The position numbers and the translations under genes are program-made. 64,000 nucleotides of DNA, taken from positions 6,128-70,127 of the forward strand of contig CAZZHG010000010.1 in the NCBI GenBank assembly GCA_964653655.1, given 5' to 3'. This document shows, piece by piece, positions 41,607-50,617 of this stretch (the stretch's first letter is position 1; each line of letters starts with the position of its first letter). This stretch comes from CAZZHG01 sp964653655. Lineage in GTDB: Bacteria; Bdellovibrionota; FAC87; UBA2466. The notes beneath the pieces were generated by a model that had not been told where the DNA came from, ran no database searches, and saw nothing but the letters and a program-made list of their open reading frames with translations.

Positions 41607-42935
41607 ATGTTCGAGAGTTTAACGGAAAAATTCATCGGAACCCTTCGGGTCATCGCGGGCAAAACCCGTTTGACCGAAGAGGTGCTGGACGAAGTCTGCC
41701 GCCAGCTGCGCACCCATCTTCTCGAAGCCGACGTAAACGTTAAGGTCGTAAAGGACTTCGTGCAGTCCGTCCGCCAGAAGGCGCTCGGCTCCGAAGTTCA
41801 AAAGAGTCTCACGCCGGAACAGCATTTCATCCGGATCGTTTATCAAGAGCTGGCTCAGGTCATGGGCGGCAAGGCCGCCGAGCTCAACTTCCGCGTACGT
41901 CCGCCGGCCGTCTTCATGGTCGTCGGTCTCCAGGGTTCCGGTAAGACGACTTCCACCGTGAAGCTCGCCCGCTACCTGCAAGACACGATGAAGAAGCGGG
42001 TCTTCACTGCTTCCCTCGACGTCTATCGTCCGGCCGCCATCGAGCAGCTCGGCGTTCTGCTCGACAAAGAGGGGATGGAACACTTTCAAAGCCCCGTTCT
42101 CGATTCCGTACGCGAGCGCGCGGTCCTTGCCCGCGAGGAAGCCATCCGCCGGAACGCGGAAGTGCTTCTCATCGATACGGCCGGCCGTCTGCACGTCGAC
42201 GCCGAGATGATGGAGGAGATTCGGGAGCTGTCCTCGGTTTTCACGCCCGCGGAAATTCTCCTCGTGGTCGACGCGATGACGGGTCAGGACGCGGTCAACA
42301 TCGCGACCAGTTTCCAGGAAAGCGTTCCGCTCACCGGCGTCGTGCTCACGAAGCTCGACGGCGACGCCCGCGGCGGCGCCGCCCTTTCGGTGCGCGCGGT
42401 AACCGGGGTTCCCATCAAGTTCTGCGGCATCGGCGAGAAGCCGGGCGACTTCGAGGTATTCCACCCGGACCGCCTCGCCTCCCGCATTCTCGACATGGGC
42501 GACTTGCTCTCGCTGGCCGAGAAGGCGCAAGCCACTCTCGATCCGGCGGAGACGCTCAAGCTCGCGAAGAAGGTCAAAAAGAACGAGTTCACGCTGGCCG
42601 ATTTCTACGTCCACCTTCAGCAGATCAAGAAGATGGGCTCCTTCGAGAACCTTTTGAAGTTCCTCCCCGGCATGGGTCAGATGACGAAGCAATTCAAACA
42701 TATGACCCCGCCCGATGATGAGCTTAAGAAGATTGAGGCCATCATCCTGTCCATGACGCCGGAAGAACGGGTCAACCACAACGTCATCGACGGCAGCCGG
42801 AGAAAGCGCATCTCCCGCGGAAGCGGCACCGAGGTGCAGGACGTGAACCGCCTTCTCAAGCAGTTCCTGGAAGCCCGTAAGATGATGAGTCGCCTGACCA
42901 AATCGCCTATGGGCAAACGCAGACCGATGTGGTAA
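41607..42935 (+). CDS. ffh: signal recognition particle protein Ffh (SRP54)
   Basis: 442 residues: N domain; GTPase G domain with G1 GLQGSGKTTS, the DTAGRLHVD motif (G3) and TKLDGDARGG (G4); and the methionine-containing M domain ending in KSPMGKRRPMW, which binds the SRP RNA and signal peptides. Heads the ffh-rpsP-khpA-rimM-trmD cluster. Confidence 0.97.
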   Translation: MFESLTEKFIGTLRVIAGKTRLTEEVLDEVCRQLRTHLLEADVNVKVVKDFVQSVRQKALGSEVQKSLTPEQHFIRIVYQELAQVMGGKAAELNFRVRPPAVFMVVGLQGSGKTTSTVKLARYLQDTMKKRVFTASLDVYRPAAIEQLGVLLDKEGMEHFQSPVLDSVRERAVLAREEAIRRNAEVLLIDTAGRLHVDAEMMEEIRELSSVFTPAEILLVVDAMTGQDAVNIATSFQESVPLTGVVLTKLDGDARGGAALSVRAVTGVPIKFCGIGEKPGDFEVFHPDRLASRILDMGDLLSLAEKAQATLDPAETLKLAKKVKKNEFTLADFYVHLQQIKKMGSFENLLKFLPGMGQMTKQFKHMTPPDDELKKIEAIILSMTPEERVNHNVIDGSRRKRISRGSGTEVQDVNRLLKQFLEARKMMSRLTKSPMGKRRPMW

Positions 42936-42996
42936 TCCTCGTGCTGTAGCGTGGCGTGGTTTTTCAGCTACGGTTTTTGGAGGCTAAGTCAGCAAG

Positions 42997-43311
42997 ATGG
43001 CAACGGTTATTCGGTTTTCTCGGCACGGAAAGAAAAAGATGCCCTTCTACCGCATCGTGGTGCAGGACTCGCGTTCTCCCCGTGATGGTCGGTTCATTGA
43101 ACACATCGGTTCCTTCGATCCCACTAAGGGGCGCGACATTCTGACGGTTGAACAAGACCGTCTGGACTACTGGCTCGCGACCGGTGCTCAGCCGTCCGAA
43201 TCGCTGGCGAATCGCTTGAAGGCTTGGCGGAAAAAGAATCCCGGCTCACCGACTGCCCCAACGCCTGCGCAAGCGGGCAAGAAGAAAGCCGCCACGGCTA
43301 AAGAAGCGTAA
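42997..43311 (+). CDS. rpsP: 30S ribosomal protein S16
   Basis: 104 residues; begins MATVIRFSRHGKKKMPFYRI and contains SPRDGRFIEHIGSFDP and DRLDYWLATGAQPSESLANRL, S16 hallmarks. The C-terminus adds a Lys/Ala tail. GGAGG ribosome-binding site before the ATG. Confidence 0.96.
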   Translation: MATVIRFSRHGKKKMPFYRIVVQDSRSPRDGRFIEHIGSFDPTKGRDILTVEQDRLDYWLATGAQPSESLANRLKAWRKKNPGSPTAPTPAQAGKKKAATAKEA

Positions 43312-43365
43312 GACCCTAAAATACGCGGCCCTGGTTAGCAGCTTTAGTCACACAAGGAGAGGGTT

Positions 43366-43605
43366 GTGGAAGAACTCAGAAATCTCGTGGAAGTCATGGC
43401 GAAAGCGCTCGTGGATTTCCCCGATAAAGTGACGGTTGCGGAAGTGGAAGGGGAGCAGACGACGGTAATCGAGCTCAAGGTCGCCAAAGAGGACCTCGGC
43501 AAGATTATCGGCAAGGAAGGACGCACGGCGAGATCTCTTCGGACGATCTTGGCGGCGGTCTCGACGAAGCTCCGCAAGCGGTCGGTTCTCGAAATCCTCG
43601 AGTAA
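43366..43605 (+). CDS. khpA: KH-domain RNA-binding protein KhpA
   Basis: 79 residues with one type II KH domain; the GxxG loop is IIGKEGRTA. KhpA pairs with KhpB in RNA binding in other bacteria; no khpB here. GTG start at 43366 with AGGAGAGG upstream. Placement between rpsP and rimM is the conserved order. Confidence 0.93.
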   Translation: MEELRNLVEVMAKALVDFPDKVTVAEVEGEQTTVIELKVAKEDLGKIIGKEGRTARSLRTILAAVSTKLRKRSVLEILE

Positions 43606-43704
43606 CCGCTCCTTCCCAAAAAAAGTTTTTAGTTGATTCATCCCGTTTCTCTGCCCGATTTCATCCAGATTTCTCCGACTTCAATTGCTTTGATCGAAGG
43701 ATTC

Positions 43705-44220
43705 ATGAACTTGGTACGCGTCGGAAAAATTGGGCGCCCTCATAGCTTTAGGGGCGCTTTCGTCGTTCAGGAACACAGCGGACCGGACTCCGTTCTAGGA
43801 TCCGCAAAACGCCTGTGGGTCGGAACGACCGCGGAGAACGCCAAGGAATATCCCGTCGCCGAGGCCCGCTGGGTCGGACAGGGCTGGGTCCTCAAGCTCG
43901 CGGGAGTCGACTCCGACGAGTGGGTAAAGGCGAGCGTGCACCAATCCGTGTTTCAGGAACGGGCCGCTTTTCCGGAAGCCGACGGAGGAGAGTACTACGT
44001 CGCCGACCTCATCGGATTCACGGCGGTGGACGCGGAATCGGGCGAGCGGCTCGGCAACTTTCTCGGCGCCGAAACTCCGGCCCCCGGCATGGGCCCCGAT
44101 CGCTGGTGGTTTCAAATGGGCGGGCGTGAAGTCGCCGTTCCCGCCATTCCCGACTTCGTCGTGTCGGTGGATCTCGAAACGAAAACCATCGTGGTTCGTG
44201 GACTCAAGGAGATGCCATGA
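43705..44220 (+). CDS. rimM: ribosome maturation factor RimM
   Basis: 171 residues: N-terminal VRVGKIGRPHSFRGAFVV and C-terminal PRC-barrel with PAIPDFVVSVDLETKTIVVRG. Assists 16S processing near the S19/S13 site. The start at 43705 is preferred to an upstream ATG (43633) because GAAGGA precedes it and the family begins there. Cluster with rpsP and trmD. Confidence 0.92.
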   Translation: MNLVRVGKIGRPHSFRGAFVVQEHSGPDSVLGSAKRLWVGTTAENAKEYPVAEARWVGQGWVLKLAGVDSDEWVKASVHQSVFQERAAFPEADGGEYYVADLIGFTAVDAESGERLGNFLGAETPAPGMGPDRWWFQMGGREVAVPAIPDFVVSVDLETKTIVVRGLKEMP

Positions 44221-44287
44221 GGCTATCCTCAAAGATTCGCCGGGCGCCGACCCTTAGTACGGCCGTCGAAGTTTACGGACTAGCGTC

Positions 44288-45007
44288 ATGATCCACTTTC
44301 ACTTCATCACGCTTTTCCCCGAGACGGTCGAAGTTTGGCTCAATACGAGCATTCCGGGACGCGCTCGCGCGGCCGGGCTCTTTGATTATTCGACCGTTCA
44401 GCTTCGCGAGTTCACGAAGGACGTGCACCGTACCGTCGACGACGTCGCCTACGGCGGCGGCGGCGGAATGGTTCTGAAAGTGGAGCCGCTCGTGGAAGCG
44501 GTGGAATCGCTTTGGGCGAAACACGGACAGAAGAATTGCCGGACGATTTACTTTTCGCCGGCGGGCCGCCGCCTCAATCAGCAAACTCTCGATGAGCTGC
44601 ACCCGGATCGGGGCGGGCCCAAACAAATCATTCTAATCTGCGGCCACTACGAAGGGGTCGACGAACGCTTCATCGAAGGCTGGATCGATCTCGAAATTTC
44701 CATCGGCGATTTCGTGGTCACCGGCGGAGAGCTGCCGGCTCTTTGCCTGACCGATGCCCTCATCCGGCAACAGGAAGGCGCCCTCGGCTGCCAAGGGGCT
44801 TCGGAAGAAGAGTCCTTCCGGCTCAAGTCTCCGGATACGGCAAGCCCGCTCCTCGAGTATCCCCAGTACACCCGCCCGGCGGAGTTCCGGGGGCGGAAGG
44901 TTCCGGACGTCCTTCTTAGCGGCAATCATGAAAAGGTGCGGCAATGGCGCCTGGCCCAGGCTCGCTCCCGCACGGAAACCCGCCGGCCCGATCTCCTCTC
45001 GCGTTAA
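44288..45007 (+). CDS. trmD: tRNA (guanine-N1)-methyltransferase TrmD
   Basis: 239 residues. SPOUT knot residues include HYEGVDERF and the catalytic-region ISIGDFVVTGGELPA. The start FITLFPETVE and YGGGGGMVLKVEP are family signatures. Methylates G37 of tRNAs. Lies 67 bp after rimM; the usual next gene rplS is not here. Confidence 0.96.
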   Translation: MIHFHFITLFPETVEVWLNTSIPGRARAAGLFDYSTVQLREFTKDVHRTVDDVAYGGGGGMVLKVEPLVEAVESLWAKHGQKNCRTIYFSPAGRRLNQQTLDELHPDRGGPKQIILICGHYEGVDERFIEGWIDLEISIGDFVVTGGELPALCLTDALIRQQEGALGCQGASEEESFRLKSPDTASPLLEYPQYTRPAEFRGRKVPDVLLSGNHEKVRQWRLAQARSRTETRRPDLLSR

Positions 45008-45058
45008 CAGCCATTAACCCAATTAAGTCCTCGCTAGGGTCATACCCGGCCTTGCCTG

Positions 45059-45064
45059 TAAAAT
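45059..45064 (+). promoter_or_regulatory. -10-like element before the M28 gene
   Basis: TAAAAT at 45059-45064; a -35 is not clear. The leader of about 48 nt ends with AGGAGG just before the ATG at 45119. Confidence 0.35.
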
Positions 45065-45118
45065 AGAAACAGTCTCACCGCTCGTCTTTCGCTATCCCTA
45101 AAAAATCCAGGAGGAGTC

Positions 45119-46291
45119 ATGCTTCGCTCTTTCGCCCTGCTTTGTCTGGTGGCGTCCGTCCACGCTTCCGGGGACCATATGCGATATCTCCTTCTGCCGG
45201 ATTCTCCGCCCGCCCTCACGCGGGAGCTGGGACCCGGCCAGCTGATAGCCCAGGACGGCGACGTCTCCCTGGTGACGGTTCCCTTCTCGCGCCTGGAACA
45301 TTGGTCGAAAGTCGTGCACGACAGCCTCAAAGGATGCGGCGGCTACATCGACGTGACCGACGAAGTGGAAAAGGGAGCGAGCGCCGAGTATCTCGTGTGG
45401 CGGGAGAACTTCTACAAAGCAAGAGGAAGCGCCGATATCGATTACCGAGTCCGCGGCACCGGGGAGATCGCCGACCTGGTCGCGCGGGCCGACGACGACA
45501 GGCTTTGGGCGTTTCTGACGGAGCTAAGCGCTTTTCCCGATCGCTCGGCGACCACCGCCGACGGAAAGCGGGCCGCGGAATTTTTGGAAACGAAAGCAAA
45601 AGCGGCTGCGGGCCTTCTGGGACTCACGACCGAGTTCGTCGCGACCGGCACGACTTATCAGCAGCCTTCCCTCGTGGCGACGCTGCCCGGAACCGATCCG
45701 TCCCTCCCCGGCATCGTAATCGGCGGCCACATGGATACCTTCAGCAGCAACAAACCGGGCGCCGACGACGACGGCAGCGGCAGCTCCACGGTGATGGAAG
45801 TGCTTCGCACGATCGGAACCCCCGGCTCCCGCTTCAAGCGCACGATCTATTTCATATGGTACTCGGCGGAAGAGCGGGGACTGGTGGGATCGAAGTTCGT
45901 CGTCCAGCACTTCAAGGACAAGGGACGCAAAGTGGACGCGGCTCTCCAAATGGACATGACCGGCCTGAAGAGCCCGAAGGACTCCTCCGACCTTTACCTC
46001 ATCACCGACAACACGAACGCGACGCTGAACGCGACTTTGAAGCGGCTACTCACTCAATACATGCCGACGGTCAAAGTCGGCGAGACCCAGTGCGGGTACG
46101 CCTGCAGCGACCACGTAAACTGGCACCGGGCGGGCATTCCGGCTGCCTTTCCCTTCGAAACGAGCTTCGGCAACATGAACACGAAGTTCCATACCGCGGA
46201 CGACAAGATCCAATACCTGGACAAGCAGCACATGGGCAACTTCGCCCGGCTGGGCTTGGCTTACCTCGGCGAGCTTGCCGAGCTCCAATAG
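45119..46291 (+). CDS. secreted M28-family zinc aminopeptidase
   Basis: 390 residues. Signal peptide MLRSFALLCLVASVHASG, a propeptide-like region to about 130, then the M28 domain with the dizinc ligands: His in GGHMDTF, Asp in PGADDDGSG, Glu pair in YSAEERGLVG, Asp in QMDMTG and His in NTKFHTADD. Resembles the Vibrio-type leucyl aminopeptidases. AGGAGG precedes the ATG. With the C25 peptidase and PepA it extends the protein-degrading repertoire. Confidence 0.9.
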   Translation: MLRSFALLCLVASVHASGDHMRYLLLPDSPPALTRELGPGQLIAQDGDVSLVTVPFSRLEHWSKVVHDSLKGCGGYIDVTDEVEKGASAEYLVWRENFYKARGSADIDYRVRGTGEIADLVARADDDRLWAFLTELSAFPDRSATTADGKRAAEFLETKAKAAAGLLGLTTEFVATGTTYQQPSLVATLPGTDPSLPGIVIGGHMDTFSSNKPGADDDGSGSSTVMEVLRTIGTPGSRFKRTIYFIWYSAEERGLVGSKFVVQHFKDKGRKVDAALQMDMTGLKSPKDSSDLYLITDNTNATLNATLKRLLTQYMPTVKVGETQCGYACSDHVNWHRAGIPAAFPFETSFGNMNTKFHTADDKIQYLDKQHMGNFARLGLAYLGELAELQ

Positions 46292-46299
46292 AGCGCGCT

Positions 46300-46329
46300 T
46301 TGACAAGACCAGGGTCGCGGACCTAAACC
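46300..46329 (+). promoter_or_regulatory. putative leaderless promoter of hpd
   Basis: Consensus TTGACA (46300-46305) and TAAACC (46324-46329) with an 18-nt spacer; the -10 ends 8 nt before the hpd ATG. No Shine-Dalgarno sequence. Confidence 0.55.
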
Positions 46330-46337
46330 TCATCCAG

Positions 46338-47402
46338 ATGAGCGCTTACGATTCCTTGCGCATTACCGATTTCGATCACTTGGAGTTCGCGGTAGCGGAC
46401 CTCGACAAGGCCTCCTTGCTTTATCAAAAGCTCGGATTCCAGAAGATCGGAAGCCGGGAGCTGCTCGAGCGCCAGCTGAAGTCCAATCTCTTCGCCCAAG
46501 GCAACATTCGAATCGTGCTGAGCCAGTGCGCGGACAGCCGGGATCCCGTGGGCCAGTTCGTGAAGACGCACGGGGACGGCGTAATCAGCGTCGCCTACTC
46601 CTGCGAGGACGCCGTCTCGGCTCTCGAGCTCGCGGCAAGCCGCGGAGCCGAAGTGGTCTCCCCGCCCAAGTCTTTCCAGCGCGACTTCGGCGAAGTGCAG
46701 AGCGCCTCGATCAAAGCCTTCGGCGACGTCCGCCACACCTTCGTTTCACGAAAGGGAGATCTCTTCGGCGAAGGTTTCGAGAGCCCCTGCGGCAAGGGCA
46801 TCGCTGGCTTCGGCTTCACCCGCATCGACCACATCACGAACAACGTCGAAAAGGGAAACCTCGACCAATGGGTTGAGTATTACGAAAAGATTTTCGGCCT
46901 GAAAAACGTCCGTTTCTTCGACATCCACACTCAGCGCACCGGCCTCTACTCCAAGGTGATGCAGAGCCCAGACGGTATAATCAAGTTGCCCCTGAACGAG
47001 CCGACGGAAAGCGAATCGCAGATTCAGGAGTTCCTCGACATCAACCACGGCCCCGGGGTCCAGCACGTGGCGCTCGCGAGCGGCGGCATCGCCGCCACCT
47101 TAAAGAGCTTGCGCAAGGAAGGCCTGAAGTTTCTCGAAGTGCCTCCTACCTACTACGAGGCGATTCCGAAGCGTGTACCCAACGTCACCGAAGATCTCGC
47201 CGAGCTGCAGGAGCTTGGAATCCTCGTGGACGGCGACTCTAAAGGTTATCTTCTCCAGATCTTCTCGGAAAATGTCGTGGGCCCCTTCTTCTATGAAGTG
47301 ATCCAGCGCAAAGGCAACGACGGGTTCGGCGAAGGCAACTTCACCGCCCTCTTCGAAGCCATCGAGCGCGATCAGATTAAACGCGGCGTCCTCAAAGCCT
47401 AG
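46338..47402 (+). CDS. hpd: 4-hydroxyphenylpyruvate dioxygenase
   Basis: 354 residues, two VOC domains. The iron ligands are visible in the C-terminal domain: His165 (RIDHITNNV), His243 (GVQHVALA) and Glu320 (FFYEVIQRKG). Converts 4-hydroxyphenylpyruvate to homogentisate in tyrosine catabolism. The ATG at 46338 is preferred; the reading frame upstream is non-homologous. Its TAG stop is the same CTAG that ends the convergent lipoprotein gene. No hmgA or fahA in the window. Confidence 0.95.
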   Translation: MSAYDSLRITDFDHLEFAVADLDKASLLYQKLGFQKIGSRELLERQLKSNLFAQGNIRIVLSQCADSRDPVGQFVKTHGDGVISVAYSCEDAVSALELAASRGAEVVSPPKSFQRDFGEVQSASIKAFGDVRHTFVSRKGDLFGEGFESPCGKGIAGFGFTRIDHITNNVEKGNLDQWVEYYEKIFGLKNVRFFDIHTQRTGLYSKVMQSPDGIIKLPLNEPTESESQIQEFLDINHGPGVQHVALASGGIAATLKSLRKEGLKFLEVPPTYYEAIPKRVPNVTEDLAELQELGILVDGDSKGYLLQIFSENVVGPFFYEVIQRKGNDGFGEGNFTALFEAIERDQIKRGVLKA

Positions 47403-47824
47403 TCATACTCTTTCACTGAAACCTGCAACGTCAGGCGCAGAGGGATTTCCTCGCCCGCTTCCCATTGGGCGGCGGTCAATTTCGCCTTTCCGGTCGCGAT
47501 CGCAAACGGCCGCGGCACTCCTTCCGCGTTCCGATCCCAAACCTTCGCGTCGATCTCCATTTCACCTCCCGGCGGCGGCCGCCACTCGGGAAGCGACAGC
47601 TCGTTCCACGAAAGCGGCCCGGCCACGAGCCGCCGGGCCGCTCCCGTTCCCTCGCCCACGTTAATTTCCAGCTGAATCACCCGCCCCAGAAACCGCTCCC
47701 ACCGGGCGGACGGAGACTTCAGCCCTTGGGGGAAGCGCAGCCGAACCCGCGGTCCGGACTCGGTGGGAGGGGTAGCTTGTTGGCAGCCGGCTATCAGCAA
47801 AGAAAGAAAAAGAAGACGAGACAT
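47399..47824 (-). CDS. small lipoprotein, function unknown
   Basis: 141 residues. Lipobox LLIAGC right after MSRLLFLS, then a probable small beta-rich domain (VRLRFPQ, RVIQLEINVGEG, PLRLTLQVSV). No family recognised. Shares the CTAG double stop (47399-47402) with hpd. Confidence 0.7.
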   Translation of the reverse strand: MSRLLFLSLLIAGCQQATPPTESGPRVRLRFPQGLKSPSARWERFLGRVIQLEINVGEGTGAARRLVAGPLSWNELSLPEWRPPPGGEMEIDAKVWDRNAEGVPRPFAIATGKAKLTAAQWEAGEEIPLRLTLQVSVKEYD

Positions 47825-47855
47825 GACCTGCCGCTATCGCAAGAGCGGGGCCAGC

Positions 47856-48482
47856 TCACCAGGCTGGTTCGAGGATGGGTTCGAGGGCGAACTCGGTCTG
47901 AAGAGTCTCGGGTCCGGACTCGATGGGCGTCACCTTCAGTAGCTTGGGTTTCGGCTCCGGAAAGTGGTGCGCGCGGATTTCACCGTAACGAAGCCTTAGA
48001 TGGTAAGGGCCGCCCCTAAGAAACTCGTAGGTCTCGGGATTGTGATCGCCCCCGAGATAGATGTCGGTCAGGTCCCGCACGTTGCGATCGAACTCTTTCG
48101 GATCCCCGTGCAACTTGGAGCGTCCCTTAAACCGCCTGAGGTCTCCATTGAAGGTCGGATGTATATGGTAGAGCTCGTGAACGACGGTCTCAATTTTCTC
48201 GCGCAACGAAAGGCCCAGAAACCGCGGCAGCATGAAGTACATGTAATAAAGGATCTCGTGGCCTTCGTGCTTCTGGGGCACCATCGCCCAATGGTAGAGT
48301 CGGCCCCGGTGTTTACGCAGCTCCACCGGTACCCCGTCCCGGTATCTCAACGGAACGACGTAAGCGAGCACCCCTCCCCGGTTACGGGAACGGTTGAAGG
48401 ATGCACTAACCCGTATACGCTTGGCGTCGAACTGTTTAAAGTCCGGCACGGACGACGCAACTTCGGCAATCAGTTGGGTCAT
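47856..48482 (-). CDS. putative zinc metallopeptidase (HELYHI type)
   Basis: 208 residues. The motif VVHELYHIHPTFNGDLRRFKG is an HExxH zinc site with a third-ligand-like His nearby (KLHGDPKEF). It resembles small putative metallopeptidases also found in phages (SprT/PhageMetallopep-like). No signal peptide and no phage genes around it. Divergent from rpsA. Substrate unknown. Confidence 0.65.
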   Translation of the reverse strand: MTQLIAEVASSVPDFKQFDAKRIRVSASFNRSRNRGGVLAYVVPLRYRDGVPVELRKHRGRLYHWAMVPQKHEGHEILYYMYFMLPRFLGLSLREKIETVVHELYHIHPTFNGDLRRFKGRSKLHGDPKEFDRNVRDLTDIYLGGDHNPETYEFLRGGPYHLRLRYGEIRAHHFPEPKPKLLKVTPIESGPETLQTEFALEPILEPAW

Positions 48483-48612
48483 CCGGTTATTGAAATCGAG
48501 GCCTTCGATGGGTCTTTCCTCCCCCTACCTTCTTCTAAAATGCCACGGGTTTTGTCCTTTACCAACGATGTTAACCTCCGAAAATGGTTTGCCAAAGCCC
48601 CCAAGAATGCCA

Positions 48613-48618
48613 TTGACA
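48613..48618 (+). promoter_or_regulatory. possible -35 of the rpsA promoter
   Basis: A perfect TTGACA at 48613-48618; no good -10 lies at 16-18 nt (GAAAAG at 17). Another candidate region is the AT-rich stretch 48660-48690 with GCTAAT. Promoter position unresolved. Confidence 0.3.
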
Positions 48619-48704
48619 CGGCTTGTGCCACATAGGAAAAGAGGGGGTCCTTAAAAGTGCCTTTTTTCCTTATCGCTAATAAGTTTTGTCGGAGATTTAG
48701 CTAA

Positions 48705-50609
48705 ATGTCTTTTGAAAATCAGGGAGTTGGAGAACAAGTGGTGACATCAGCCAAGAACCGAAACGCAGCCAAAGATGCCCCCCGCAAGGGTCTCATCTCC
48801 CCCAAGACTCGGTTCGCCGTAGCCGATCTCCCCGAGCTTCCTGAGAAGGATGACAATCTGGAATCCCAGACCGGCGCGATCAAAGAGAACGGAATGACGT
48901 TCTCCCAGCTGCTGGAAACCAGCTCCAAAGGCGCGAAGTTCACCGAAGGCGAAGTGGTCGAAGGCCACGTCGTCTCCGTCGACTCCGACTACATCACCAT
49001 CGACATCGGTTATAAGTCCGAAGGTCAGGTGTATGCCTCCGAGTTTTACGACAACACCGGCAAGCTCACCATCGAAGCGGGCGATGCCGTTCTCGTTTAC
49101 ATCGAAAAGATTGAAGACGACGAAGGCCGGCTCATTCTCTCTAAGGAGAAAGCCGACGTTCTGCGCGCCTGGGACGAAATCAGCGAAGCCTGTGAAAAGG
49201 ACGAGCTGGTCGAAGGTACCGTCGTCGCGAAGGTCAAGGGCGGTCTCTCGGTCGACATCGGCGTAAAGGCCTTCCTCCCCGGTTCCCAGGTCGATCTCCG
49301 GCCCACGAAGAACCTCGACCAATTCATCGGCAAGACTTTCAAGTTCAAGATCATCAAGTTCAACAAGAAGCGGGGCAACATCGTGCTCTCCCGCCGTCTC
49401 CTCCTTATGGAAGAGAGAGCCCGCCTCAAGGAACAGACCCTCTCCAAGATCGAAGAGGGAATGGTCACCAAAGGTATCATCAAGAACCTCACGGAGTACG
49501 GCGCGTTCATCGACCTCGGCGGTCTCGACGGCCTTCTCCACATCACCGACATGTCCTGGGGACGCATCAAGCATCCTTCGGAAATTTTCCACGTCGGCGA
49601 TCAGATCGAGGTCAAGATTCTCAAGTACGACGAGGAAAAAGAGCGCGTCTCCCTCGGCTACAAGCAGCTTCAGAACGATCCGTGGAACACCGTCGAAGAG
49701 CGGTACACGGTCGGCCAGCGCGTGAAGGGCAAAGTCGTGAGCCTCACGGATTACGGCGCCTTCATCGAGCTCGAGCCGGGCATCGAAGGCCTCGTGCACG
49801 TTTCCGAAATGTCCTGGACCCAGCGGGTTAAGCACCCGTCGAAGCTCGTGAACGAGAAGGACGTCGTCGAAGCCGTCGTGCTCGACGTCGATACGGCGAA
49901 CCGCCGCATCTCTCTCGGCATGAAGCAGATCGAGCCGAATCCTTGGGATCTCCTCGCCGAGAAGTATCCGGTCGGCACCAAGATCAAGGGCGTGGTCAAG
50001 AACACCACCGACTTCGGTATCTTCGTGGGAGTGCCGGAAGGCATCGACGGCCTCGTTCACATCAGCGACATGAGCTGGGAGAACAAGAACATCGATCCGA
50101 ACACCGCTTTCAAGAAGGGCGACGAGCTCGAATGCGTCGTCCTCTCCATCGACAAGGAAAACGAGAAGTTCAGCTTGGGCATCAAGCAGCTCTCCGACGA
50201 TCCTTGGAGAGCGGTCGCGGATCGCTTCCCCGCCGGCAAAACGGTCAAAGGCAAGGTCACCAAAGTCGCCGACTTCGGTCTCTTCCTCGAGATCGAGCCG
50301 GGCGTCGAAGGCCTCCTGCACGTGTCCGAGCTCGGCGGCGAAGGCAAGCCGAAGGACAAGCTGAAGGAAGTCGCGGAAGGCACCGAGATCGAGTGCCTCA
50401 TCGTCTCCGTCGACATGAAAGAGCGCAAACTCGCTCTCTCCGTCAAAGCGCTTCACCGCGCCGAGGAACGGGAGAACATCAAGCAGTACGCGAAGAAGTC
50501 GGCCTCCAGCTCCAAGGCGAGCCTGGGCGATCTCTTCGACGCTGCGATGGCCGAGAAGCTCAAAGCCGCGGTCGCCGATAAGGGCGAAGATTCCGACGAC
50601 AAAGAATAA
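48705..50609 (+). CDS. rpsA: 30S ribosomal protein S1
   Basis: 634 residues, with six S1 (OB-fold) domains after a 60-residue N-terminal extension; the repeats show GxVxxxxxYGAFIDL/IEL and GLLHITDMSW/GLVHVSEMSW forms. The first two are the divergent ribosome-binding domains, as in E. coli S1, and the C-terminal tail is acidic. GGAG ribosome-binding site. sppA follows at 8 bp. Confidence 0.96.
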   Translation: MSFENQGVGEQVVTSAKNRNAAKDAPRKGLISPKTRFAVADLPELPEKDDNLESQTGAIKENGMTFSQLLETSSKGAKFTEGEVVEGHVVSVDSDYITIDIGYKSEGQVYASEFYDNTGKLTIEAGDAVLVYIEKIEDDEGRLILSKEKADVLRAWDEISEACEKDELVEGTVVAKVKGGLSVDIGVKAFLPGSQVDLRPTKNLDQFIGKTFKFKIIKFNKKRGNIVLSRRLLLMEERARLKEQTLSKIEEGMVTKGIIKNLTEYGAFIDLGGLDGLLHITDMSWGRIKHPSEIFHVGDQIEVKILKYDEEKERVSLGYKQLQNDPWNTVEERYTVGQRVKGKVVSLTDYGAFIELEPGIEGLVHVSEMSWTQRVKHPSKLVNEKDVVEAVVLDVDTANRRISLGMKQIEPNPWDLLAEKYPVGTKIKGVVKNTTDFGIFVGVPEGIDGLVHISDMSWENKNIDPNTAFKKGDELECVVLSIDKENEKFSLGIKQLSDDPWRAVADRFPAGKTVKGKVTKVADFGLFLEIEPGVEGLLHVSELGGEGKPKDKLKEVAEGTEIECLIVSVDMKERKLALSVKALHRAEERENIKQYAKKSASSSKASLGDLFDAAMAEKLKAAVADKGEDSDDKE

Positions 50610-50617
50610 GAGACTCC

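Noticed and set aside
47856..48482. Prophage remnant
   Set aside because: One phage-type metallopeptidase motif only; no integrase, structural or lysis genes nearby.
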